From Polyangiaceae bacterium (GTDB lineage: Bacteria > Myxococcota_A > Polyangia > Polyangiales > Polyangiaceae), in NCBI GenBank assembly GCA_016933275.1, contig JAFGBI010000146.1, positions 1 through 48,451 on the forward strand: a stretch of 48,451 nt of DNA. Reading direction: 5' to 3'. How positions within the stretch are numbered: the stretch's first letter is position 1; every line of letters begins with the position of its first letter. Positions 9,261 through 16,176 of this stretch are shown here, one piece after another. The notes beneath the pieces are model-generated. The model was given only the letters and a program-made list of their open reading frames with translations. It ran no database searches and was not told the origin of the DNA. The translations under genes and the position numbers were made by a program.

Positions 9261-9416
9261 CGCAGCAATCAGGTTGATTGCTGCGCCAAATCAACGACCC
9301 AGAGCACCGAACCGGCAGCAGACCTCTCCAGAGGCAGCGCTGGAAACGCTTCCTCGCCTCGCACAGACGCGTTTCCAGCGCTGCCGTTGCTGTCGGCAAC
9401 CTGATCGGTGCTCTAG
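9257..9416 (+). repeat. CTAG-bounded dispersed element, copy B (complete, modules 1+2)
   Basis: A complete 160-bp copy. Module 1 (from 9257) carries a hairpin with arms GCAGCAATCA and TGATTGCTGC around GGT. The joint at 9299-9302 is CCAG instead of CTAG. Module 2 carries the internal hairpin (about 9333-9351 with 9367-9385, one mismatch near the loop) and ends in TCGGTGCTCTAG. It fills the whole space between two convergent genes. The outer CTAGs contain the TAG stop codons of both neighbours, one on each strand. Confidence 0.93.
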
Positions 9417-9952
9417 TCGTCGCTGTGGGCCTCGCCGAGCGCGACGTCGACCATCAAATCGTGAGCGACCGCCTCCAGCGCGGTCGTGAGGTCAGCGATG
9501 GCAAGCTCGCGAGGCGCTCGCAACCGGGCGTGGGCGCGAAAGAGCTGTTCCCCTGACATCGGAGCGCTGACACAGTCGGTGACGAGCTCCTCGACATTGA
9601 CGCCTCGCCCGGCGAGTGCCTGCGAGATCTCACGCACGATGCCGGGACGATCCTGGCCAACGAGTTCGAGATCGAGCAGACGCGAGGGAACGTCGGGGGG
9701 TGACTCGACCGATCCCTGCACCAGGATCCTGAGTCCATGCGTGTCCATGCCACCGAGGTCGGCCTCGAGAACCGATGCCTTCCCCTCAGGAACCGAGACA
9801 CGGAGGATGCCCGCGAACTGCCCGGCCAAACGGGCCATGCGGCTCTCGAGCCAGTTGCCGCCGTGACGCGCCACTGTCTCGCTCACCGCCTCGACGAGCC
9901 CCGGCCGGTCGGGGCCGATGAGGGTCAAGACCAGCACCTTCGTCGTATTCAT
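9413..9952 (-). CDS. gcvR: Double ACT-domain protein, GcvR-like
   Basis: Two ACT domains are visible: residues about 5-80 (VLTLIGPDRPGLVEAVSE) and about 95-175 (DLELVGQDRPGIVREIS). This is the layout of GcvR, the glycine-cleavage-system regulator that acts by protein contact and glycine binding. The start at ATG 9952 is chosen because GGGAGGG lies just upstream and the ACT domain begins directly. The product is 179 residues and cytoplasmic. The stop codon TAG (9415-9413) lies inside the right CTAG of repeat copy B. No gcv genes or GcvA are in the window, so the regulatory target is inferred from the family. Confidence 0.8.
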   Translation of the reverse strand: MNTTKVLVLTLIGPDRPGLVEAVSETVARHGGNWLESRMARLAGQFAGILRVSVPEGKASVLEADLGGMDTHGLRILVQGSVESPPDVPSRLLDLELVGQDRPGIVREISQALAGRGVNVEELVTDCVSAPMSGEQLFRAHARLRAPRELAIADLTTALEAVAHDLMVDVALGEAHSDD

Positions 9953-10133
9953 CGAGCCCTCCCACCACACCCATGGATCCACCGACGTCTTTATCAGGGA
10001 CGGGGTCGTTGGGGAACACCCCCCCGCGGCGGGATGGTCGTCGTTCCTCGAAAAACAACGGGAAACTCAGGGCCCACTCGCCGGCCTCGGGACGCTCGCG
10101 ACGCTCCTCCGTCACCCTGCTAGGCTTCGACCG

Positions 10134-10631
10134 GTGGCTTCCCTACGAAACCGCGTGGTAGGGAGCTCGCTCATCCTCGGGATGACCGCGCTCGCCGGGC
10201 TGGCGCGTGCGGAGACGGAGGCGCAGCGGGCACACCGAGCAGGCGAGATCATCGCCGCGGTGAACAGCCCGTTCTGTCCGGCGAGCACGCTCGCTTCCTG
10301 TAGCAGCCCCCAGGCGGCCGCGTGGCGACGAGAAATCCAGCAATGGGTTGACGAGGGCCTGACCAAGGTGGAGATCTGCACCCGCCTCGAGGTGCGAGTC
10401 GGCCACCGGCTCTGCGCGATGCCGAGGTCCCCCTTCGCCTCGACGCTGCCCATCCTCCTCAGCCTGGGCGCAATCGGGGTGCTCGGGCTGTTGCTCCGAC
10501 GCCTCGTTCGACCCGCTCTGTCGAGAGCCGCCGTGTCATCGGGCCCAGATGGGAGCCAAGACGACACCACGAGCGACCTCGACGTGGCTCTGGACCGCGA
10601 ACTCGCCGCACTCGACGACGGTGATCGATGA
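10134..10631 (+). CDS. CcmH/CycL-like periplasmic membrane protein
   Basis: About 165 residues. There is an N-terminal signal peptide (hydrophobic LILGMTALAGLARA). A domain follows with the CcmH/NrfF layout: cysteine motif, then SPQAAAWRREIQQWVDEGLT and a short EIC segment. One transmembrane segment (PILLSLGAIGVLGLLLRRLV) and an acidic tail close the protein. CcmH proteins handle apocytochrome c during haem attachment. Here the usual Leu-Arg-Cys-x-x-Cys motif is replaced by FCPASTLASC, with the two cysteines six residues apart, so function may differ. No other ccm genes are nearby. GTG 10134 is chosen because it directly precedes the signal peptide. Confidence 0.6.
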   Translation: MASLRNRVVGSSLILGMTALAGLARAETEAQRAHRAGEIIAAVNSPFCPASTLASCSSPQAAAWRREIQQWVDEGLTKVEICTRLEVRVGHRLCAMPRSPFASTLPILLSLGAIGVLGLLLRRLVRPALSRAAVSSGPDGSQDDTTSDLDVALDRELAALDDGDR

Positions 10632-10644
10632 GGACCTCCCCCTG

Positions 10645-11655
10645 GTGACAGCAACCGCAAGACCGCGCCACGAGACTGGGACCGGCGGTCCAGTGCGGGG
10701 GCTCTTCCCGCTGGGCCTTGCCCTCTTGTGCGTTCCTTTTCTCGGCTGCAACCGTCCCCAGGTCAAACCCGCCCGCGCCGAGCCCGGACCGGCCGCGCTG
10801 CCCTCGACGATGGCGCCCACGGCGGCGGCTCCCCCGATCACCGCCGCTCCTGCGATGGCGAGCGCCAGCCCGCCCCCTCTGGCGGCACCGAGCACGACCG
10901 TGATGACCGCACCCAGCGCCCACGCCACGGCGGCCGACGGCTGCCCGCCAGAAATGGCACACATCGGGCGCTACTGCATCGATCGCTGGGAGGCCACCCT
11001 GGTCGAACTCGACGACCGCGGGGAGAAACGTCCGCATCCGCACTACGAGGTACCTGACCCGCAGAGCCACTATGCCGCGCGCTCGCGAGCGGGCGACTTC
11101 CCGCAGGGGCACATCAGCCGCGTGGTCGCGGCGGCTGCCTGCTCGGCCGCCGACAAGCGCCTCTGTACGCTCCGGGAGTGGCACCGCGCCTGCTCGGGCC
11201 CGCAGGTCCTCACCTACCCCTATGGCTGGGAGGGTGAACGCGGGACCTGCAACACGGCCAAACCCCACCTCCTCGGGCGCCTTTTCGGTAACGATCCGCG
11301 GGCCTGGAAGTACGACGAGCAGTTCAACAGCCCCGTGCTCCTGAGGGAGCCGGGCTTCCTCGCCCGGACCGGGGAATACGCGCGGTGCATCAGCACGGAT
11401 GGGGTCTACGATCTCGTCGGCAACCTCCATGAGTGGGTCGCGGACCGCGTGGACTACGATCTGCCACAGAAGATCCAACTCATCGCCGACATCGAGCGGA
11501 AGATCGACAAGAATTTCGGTCACGGGATCTTCATGGGGGGCTTCTTCAGCACCACCAGCGAGCACGGTCGGGGATGCCTCTTCCTTACCCCCGGTCACGA
11601 ACCGAGGTATCACGACTACTCGACGGGCTTCCGGTGCTGCCGAGACGCCGAGTAG
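10645..11655 (+). CDS. Lipoprotein with formylglycine-generating-enzyme-like (FGE-sulfatase) domain
   Basis: About 336 residues. A lipoprotein-type signal peptide ends in PFLGC, followed by an Ala/Pro-rich linker to about residue 95. The remainder has an FGE/SUMF1-fold pattern: YCIDRWEAT, CSAADKRLCTLREWHRAC, YPYGW, YDLVGNLHEWVAD, GGFFS and a closing GFRCCRD. Many bacterial members have lost oxidase activity and serve as binding modules; the copper-binding cysteine pair of true FGE is not evident, so I infer a non-catalytic or unknown role. GTG 10645 begins 13 bases after the CcmH-like gene, so the two may be cotranscribed. Confidence 0.75.
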   Translation: MTATARPRHETGTGGPVRGLFPLGLALLCVPFLGCNRPQVKPARAEPGPAALPSTMAPTAAAPPITAAPAMASASPPPLAAPSTTVMTAPSAHATAADGCPPEMAHIGRYCIDRWEATLVELDDRGEKRPHPHYEVPDPQSHYAARSRAGDFPQGHISRVVAAAACSAADKRLCTLREWHRACSGPQVLTYPYGWEGERGTCNTAKPHLLGRLFGNDPRAWKYDEQFNSPVLLREPGFLARTGEYARCISTDGVYDLVGNLHEWVADRVDYDLPQKIQLIADIERKIDKNFGHGIFMGGFFSTTSEHGRGCLFLTPGHEPRYHDYSTGFRCCRDAE

Positions 11656-11669
11656 CTCGGCGTCCCAGG

Positions 11670-11710
11670 TTCAGCACCGTTCAGGTTGCCACCAGCAACG
11701 GCACTCCGCG
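11670..11710 (-). repeat. Degenerate copy F of the dispersed element (right-end fragment, inverted)
   Basis: Just after the FGE-like gene the sequence CAGCACCGTTCAGGTTGCC, followed by CAGCAACGGCA, matches the inverted right end of module 2 (compare copy G at 18370-18400). The internal hairpin and left end are gone. It reads as the worn remnant of a copy pointing to the minus strand. Confidence 0.5.
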
Positions 11711-11799
11711 GAAGCACCGCATTGCGGCGTGGATGGCGACGTGGGGTGCGCTTCCCGCGACGCCTCGGCAAAGATCTGCACCCGGTCAGGTGTGCTCAA

Positions 11800-12560
11800 C
11801 TCCCCATCGTCATGGCTGCCGATGTCTTCCGCGAGACGCCCTCGACACCGTGGTGGAACGGCACCTCTGATCGGTCGTGCACAGCGAGAGCTCGGTCTTC
11901 AACGAGGGCTGCCTGCCGCCGGACCCCTCCGTGCAAGGGCGTTTTCTCGAACAGCAACCGCTTCGAGGCGAACACCGTCGAGCAGATCGGCGTCGCGGAC
12001 CATTGGAGCCCGACCGGACCCCGCGCCGCGCACCTCCGGAACCGCGTGGTCAACGACGAGCTTCGCTCGGACGGGAACGGCGAGAGCAAGGCCGTCGCGC
12101 TCGATGACTGGAGCAACGACCAGTACCTCCTCGGTAGCGTGCTCGAGAACGGCACGCCCACGAACGACGGCACGCCGGACATGAGCACCAACGTCCTCCA
12201 CGGTCACGTGGAGAACGGGGAGAAGGGACCGGCGACGGTGCGAGGGCAACGCGGGCGCGGGCGGTGGTTCCCCGAGGACCGGCGGCGCGGCGCGGCGCGA
12301 CGTCACCAGCGCAGGTGGTGAGGGCAATACGGGCATGGGTGGTGAGGAACCCGGCCTGGGCGGCAACGACCCCTCCGGTACGGGTGGCGGCGAGAACAGC
12401 GCTGGGGCGAGACAGCGGTCTGCGGATCCGGCGCTGACGCGGACGAGGGAAATGACGACCGCTCGGGCTGCGGTTGCCGCGCCGCGACGCGTGGCGCTCC
12501 ATCCTGACATGGGATTGGTGGCTTGCTTGCCACTACTCTCTGCCTCCGCTGCCAATCCCG
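11800..12560 (+). pseudogene. Decayed secreted protein with MYXO-CTERM-like tail
   Basis: Pieces of one protein appear in successive frames. A segment with SSVFNEGCLPPDPSVQG (from about 11884) lies in one frame. It continues as VFSNSNRFEANTVEQIG and LRNRVVNDELRSDG in another; together these look like a secreted beta-helix protein. A Gly-rich linker (GMGGEEPGLGGNDPSGTGGG) follows, and then, after another shift, DDRSGCGCRAA, which resembles the Cys motif of MYXO-CTERM sorting tails. The expected membrane helix and basic end are interrupted by a TGA near 12507. At least three frame changes are needed, so I call it a pseudogene. The parent function is not identified. It lies between the FGE-like gene and the converging nhaR. 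Confidence 0.6.
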
Positions 12561-12566
12561 AGCGCG

Positions 12567-13481
12567 TCACCCCGACCTTCGGTCGGCGAACACGCGCTGA
12601 CGAGCGGTCTCCGTGATCGCGACCACGGCCGGGTGCTTGAGGCGACGTTCCACCGAGATGGCATAGAAGCGCTGGCTCACCCCCTCGAGGGAGCCGAGCG
12701 CCCGGACCCCGTAGGTCGACTCGATCTCACCCGTCATCACGGTGGCTCCCGGAAAGAGCCCGATCCCGCCCGCGCCGAGGGTCTTCAAGAGGGCGCTGTC
12801 CTCGCACGCGGCCACCACTCGCGGCGTGACCCCAACCCGCTCGAACCATTGATCGAGCGCACGCCGGAGCGGCAGTTGCTCGAGCGGAAGAACCACGGGA
12901 GCTCCCGCGAGCGAGTCAGGAAAGCCCTCGCGATACTCCTTCACGAGTTCGCGGGTGCCGAAGAGGGTCACGCCCGTTTCCTCGAGCAGATGGTGGTAGG
13001 CGCGCACGTGGCTACCCGCCGGGACCGGCGCGTCGGAGACGACCAGGTCGAGCGCGTGCGTCGCCAGTTCGGCGAGGAGGCTGTCGTAGGGGGCCTCGCG
13101 GCAGACGAGCTGGACCGGCTCGTCGAGTTCGAGGGCGGGGGCGAGGAGGCGGGCCACCACCAGCTTGGGGACCACGTCCACGATCCCGACCGTGAACCGG
13201 AGCGGGTGGCCCGTGGACCGCCCCTGCACGGTCTCCACGAGCTCTCGCCCGAGGGTGAAGATCTCGTCCGCGTACCGCCACACGATCCGCCCCATCTCGG
13301 TGAGCTCGAGCTTGCGGCCAACGCGGGTGAAGAGCTGCTCCCCGAGCGCGGTCTCCAGGGCGTGGATCTGCGCGCTCAGCGTGGAATGCGAGAGGCGGAG
13401 GACCTTCCCGGCGGGCATTAGCCCCCCCTCGCGCGCAACCGTCCAGAAGTAGAGCAAGTGGTGATAGTTCAGCCATTCCAT
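12567..13481 (-). CDS. nhaR: LysR-family regulator, NhaR
   Basis: About 304 residues. The N-terminus MEWLNYHHLLYFWTVAREGG is the NhaR signature. The winged HTH includes LSHSTLSAQIHALE, and a LysR substrate-binding domain follows from about residue 95. In enterobacteria NhaR activates nhaA in response to sodium and also stress genes. The ATG at 13481 matches the family start; a GTG two codons upstream is possible. No Na+/H+ antiporter is in the window. The divergent partners here are the hpf-like gene and htpX, with an elaborate dyad between them, so these are the likeliest targets (inference). Confidence 0.9.
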   Translation of the reverse strand: MEWLNYHHLLYFWTVAREGGLMPAGKVLRLSHSTLSAQIHALETALGEQLFTRVGRKLELTEMGRIVWRYADEIFTLGRELVETVQGRSTGHPLRFTVGIVDVVPKLVVARLLAPALELDEPVQLVCREAPYDSLLAELATHALDLVVSDAPVPAGSHVRAYHHLLEETGVTLFGTRELVKEYREGFPDSLAGAPVVLPLEQLPLRRALDQWFERVGVTPRVVAACEDSALLKTLGAGGIGLFPGATVMTGEIESTYGVRALGSLEGVSQRFYAISVERRLKHPAVVAITETARQRVFADRRSG

Positions 13482-13498
13482 GGGCACCCATGGATATG

Positions 13499-13533
13499 TC
13501 GAAAATTTCTACAAATCATGTAGATAAGTTCGA
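13499..13533. promoter_or_regulatory. Nested dyad operator in nhaR / hpf-like divergent region
   Basis: Four 5-bp blocks, TCGAA, CTACA, TGTAG and TTCGA, are spaced exactly 5 bases apart. They form two concentric perfect inverted repeats over 35 bp in an AT-rich stretch. The inner pair gives a TN11A-like LysR half-site geometry. It lies 18 bp upstream of the nhaR start and about 75 bp upstream of the hpf-like start, so autoregulation and divergent activation by NhaR are likely but inferred. Confidence 0.65.
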
Positions 13534-13606
13534 TATGGACAACATTAAGGACGGCCTTATGCATGTCCCATGGCGCCCAGCTCGCGCCCACGAAAGGAAT
13601 TGGTCA

Positions 13607-13984
13607 ATGAACGTGAACGTCCGTTTCCATGGTGTCCCTCGCTCCGAGCACCTTCGGATCCATACGACGCGTCGGGTGGCGTTCGGCCTGGGCCGGTACT
13701 CACCAGAGGTATCTGCCGTGCTGGTGCGGATCGAGGACGTGAACGGTCCCCGGGGCGGCATGGACCAACGGTGCCACGTGTCGGTCAGTGGTCCCCGCGT
13801 CGGGCGGCTCGAAGTCGAGGACTTCGGGACCAACCCCTATGCGGTGGTCAGCGCCGCGGTCGAGCGGATCGCGCGCGCCACCGGGCGGCGGCTCGAACGG
13901 GCTCGGTCGGTGCGCGACCACGGGGTCGGGCGGCGGCGCGGTCCCCGCGCCAGGCGACACCCGAGCGGGCCCGCCAACGAGTGA
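13607..13984 (+). CDS. HPF/RaiA-like ribosome-associated protein
   Basis: About 125 residues. The sequence MNVNVRFHGVPRSEHLRIHT, then VRIEDVNGPRGGMDQRCHVSV and AVVSAAVERIARATGRRLER, follows the beta-alpha-beta-beta-beta-alpha pattern of hibernation-promoting factor/RaiA, which binds the 30S decoding region under stress. A basic tail replaces the long HPF C-terminal domain. The ATG at 13607 is chosen because AAAGGA lies about 9 nt upstream; a longer frame from 13490 would run through the operator. htpX follows 46 bp downstream, suggesting a stress operon under NhaR. Confidence 0.75.
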   Translation: MNVNVRFHGVPRSEHLRIHTTRRVAFGLGRYSPEVSAVLVRIEDVNGPRGGMDQRCHVSVSGPRVGRLEVEDFGTNPYAVVSAAVERIARATGRRLERARSVRDHGVGRRRGPRARRHPSGPANE

Positions 13985-14030
13985 GGGCGCATCGCCCCGC
14001 GAGTGGTGCGCCAGAGAAGGAGGATGAACC

Positions 14031-14927
14031 ATGCTAAACCAGCTCAAGACCATCGGACTCATGGGCGCCCTCGCGGCGCTCGTGGTGGGCGTCGGGGCGC
14101 TGGTCGCCCCGGGATACCTGTATCTGTTCGCTGCCCTCGCGCTGGCGATGAACTTCGGCGCCTACTTCTTCTCCGATCGGATCGTGCTCCGGATGCACGG
14201 CGCGGTGGAGATCACCCCCGGCGAGGCGCCGGAGCTCCATGCGTTGGTGGCGCAGCTCGCGGCGCGGGCCAAGCTCCCGATGCCACGGATCTACCTCATC
14301 CCCGAGGCGCAGCCGAACGCCTTCGCCACCGGCCGCAACCCCGCACACGGGGTCGTCGCCGTCACCGAGGGGCTGCTCCGTCTGGTCGACCGTCGCGAGC
14401 TTCGCGGGGTCATCGCCCACGAGCTCGCCCACATCAAGCACCGCGACGTGCTCGTCTCGACCCTGGCGGCAGTCGCAGCAGCGGTGATCACCTACGTCGC
14501 CCAGGCGCTCTCCTTCTCCACTCTGTTCGGGGGGAACGCCGACGACGAGGAGGGCAGCTCGCCCTTCGGGGCTCTGCTCGTCGCGCTCGTCGCGCCGCTC
14601 GCCGCCACACTCATCCAGCTAGGGATCTCGCGGTCACGGGAGTATCACGCCGACGCGACGGCAGCCGAGCTGACCGGGGAACCGACCGCGCTCGCACGGG
14701 CGCTGATGAAGCTCGAGCAGGGTGTGGCCTACCTCCCCGCTCAGTCGAGTCCGGCCACGGCGAGCCTCTTCATCGTCAATCCGTTCGACGCGATCGAGTC
14801 CGTGTCGCGGTGGTTCTCGACCCACCCGAGCACCGCAGACCGCGTCGAGCGGCTGCTCGCCATGGACGCCGGTCGGCCATCCTGGGTGCGGCGAGGCCCG
14901 ACGAGTCGCCTGGTGCGCGACTGGTGA
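14031..14927 (+). CDS. htpX: HtpX-like M48 membrane zinc metalloprotease
   Basis: 298 residues. Two N-terminal transmembrane segments (about 7-47) precede the zinc motif HELAH (about residue 130) and two more hydrophobic segments (about 146-205). The third zinc ligand is in SREYHAD (about residue 203). HtpX degrades misfolded inner-membrane proteins on the cytoplasmic face. A strong ribosome-binding site (AAGGAGG) lies about 8 nt upstream of ATG 14031. It is the second gene after nhaR's divergent promoter, fitting a salt or envelope stress response. Confidence 0.95.
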   Translation: MLNQLKTIGLMGALAALVVGVGALVAPGYLYLFAALALAMNFGAYFFSDRIVLRMHGAVEITPGEAPELHALVAQLAARAKLPMPRIYLIPEAQPNAFATGRNPAHGVVAVTEGLLRLVDRRELRGVIAHELAHIKHRDVLVSTLAAVAAAVITYVAQALSFSTLFGGNADDEEGSSPFGALLVALVAPLAATLIQLGISRSREYHADATAAELTGEPTALARALMKLEQGVAYLPAQSSPATASLFIVNPFDAIESVSRWFSTHPSTADRVERLLAMDAGRPSWVRRGPTSRLVRDW

Positions 14928-15538
14928 TTCGATACCCGAAATCCATCTTCGAAGCAGCGTTGACGACCACCGGCACCCACACCGCACCCCTGATGGGCGA
15001 TCGGGCCGGGGTCGGGAGTGGGAGCGGCTGTTGGGATGGGGCACGCCCCACGCCGCCACCCAGGTCGCGCACGAGCTACTGAAGCTGGTCGGGGCCGTTC
15101 GGATCCGGGACACACACGCGCGGGTGCAGGCCCGCAGGAGCGCCGCGAGCGCGGCGCTCAATGCCCACCGCGCTCCCCACGCAGCTTCGGCTGGGCGGGA
15201 CCCGGCGCGGCGGGACTCGCCGAAGGAGCCGCGCGGCAGATCGCGACGGACGAGAGTCAAGCTACGCCATAGCGCTCGCTGACTGCTGCGAGGCGTGCAC
15301 GGCGGTTGAGATCGCGGGCGCCCTCGGAGCTTGTTCGCCAGCGCAAGTGGCGCAGGTGCTGGAGCTCGGTGCGCGATGGCCCTGGAGGAGCTTGCCCGAG
15401 CCCGGACGCCGATCGAGAAAACCGGTTCCGCTCCCGGCCCCCAAATCCCCCGTCTCGCCCAGCGTGCCGCCGATTGAGGGTGGGCTTCGGGTACTGGATT
15501 GCCGGAGCTCGCCTCGGGTGTTAGATGCTCGGGTAATC
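14928..15538. other. Gap without a supported gene
   Basis: Frames here run on for more than 100 codons on both strands, but none shows a known motif or a credible start. The stretch upstream of def (about 15265-15420) has a cysteine- and alanine-rich frame open into def, which I treat as chance. No repeat copy is seen. Confidence 0.4.
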
Positions 15539-16045
15539 ATGGCCCTGCGCGAGATCCTGATCTATCCCGATCCCCGGCTTCGCGAGGTGGCGCGCCCCGT
15601 CGACCAGGTTGACGACGAGATCCGTAACCTGGTCGACGACATGGCCGAGACAATGTACGCCGCGCCCGGTGTCGGCCTCGCTGCCACACAGATCGGAGTG
15701 GCGAAGCGGGTCTTCGTCATCGACATTGCCTCGGAGGACGAGCCGTCGAACCTCCTCGTGTTCATCAATCCGGAGATCCTGGAGACCGAGGGCACCCAGA
15801 CCCACCGCGAGGGGTGCCTGTCGTTCCCTGGGGTCTCGGAGGACATCAAGCGCGCCGAACGCGCGCGAGTCCGCGCTCTCGACCGCAACGGCAGGCCGTT
15901 CGAGCTGGAAGCCACGGGACTCCTGGCCGTGGCGGTGCAGCACGAGAACGACCACCTCGACGGCGAACTGATGATCGACCGGGTCAGCCCGCTCCGTCGC
16001 CGGATGATGGGAAGAAAGGTCGCCCGCAACCGCGCGAGCGCCTGA
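15539..16045 (+). CDS. def: Peptide deformylase
   Basis: Removes the N-formyl group from nascent proteins; cytoplasmic Fe/Zn enzyme. All three signatures are intact: GVGLAATQ (motif 1), EGCLSFPG (motif 2, metal-ligand Cys) and QHENDH (motif 3, HExxH ligands). The length of 168 aa is typical for type 1 enzymes. ATG 15539 matches the family start ([14 protein letters not shown]). It stands alone, without fmt, and converges on the FHA/CpaF-like gene. Confidence 0.96.
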   Translation: MALREILIYPDPRLREVARPVDQVDDEIRNLVDDMAETMYAAPGVGLAATQIGVAKRVFVIDIASEDEPSNLLVFINPEILETEGTQTHREGCLSFPGVSEDIKRAERARVRALDRNGRPFELEATGLLAVAVQHENDHLDGELMIDRVSPLRRRMMGRKVARNRASA

Positions 16046-16176
16046 CCGGCGCCCGGACGTGACGATCCGAACGACGCGGTTGGACGAGCCACCGATCGCG
16101 AGGGCAGAACAAGGTTCTTGGTGCCCGTGGTCCTCCGCCGCGCCGCACGGTGACTCCTGGAACGAGGAAAGGGAGA

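Noticed and set aside
9278..9556. Open frames running through the repeat copies (for example on the plus strand at 9278).
   Set aside because: The repeat is open in several frames by chance; the copies differ by changes that preserve pairing, not codons.
14722..15282. Open frame from inside htpX across the following gap.
   Set aside because: It overlaps htpX out of frame and shows no motif; later part is Arg/Ala-rich noise.
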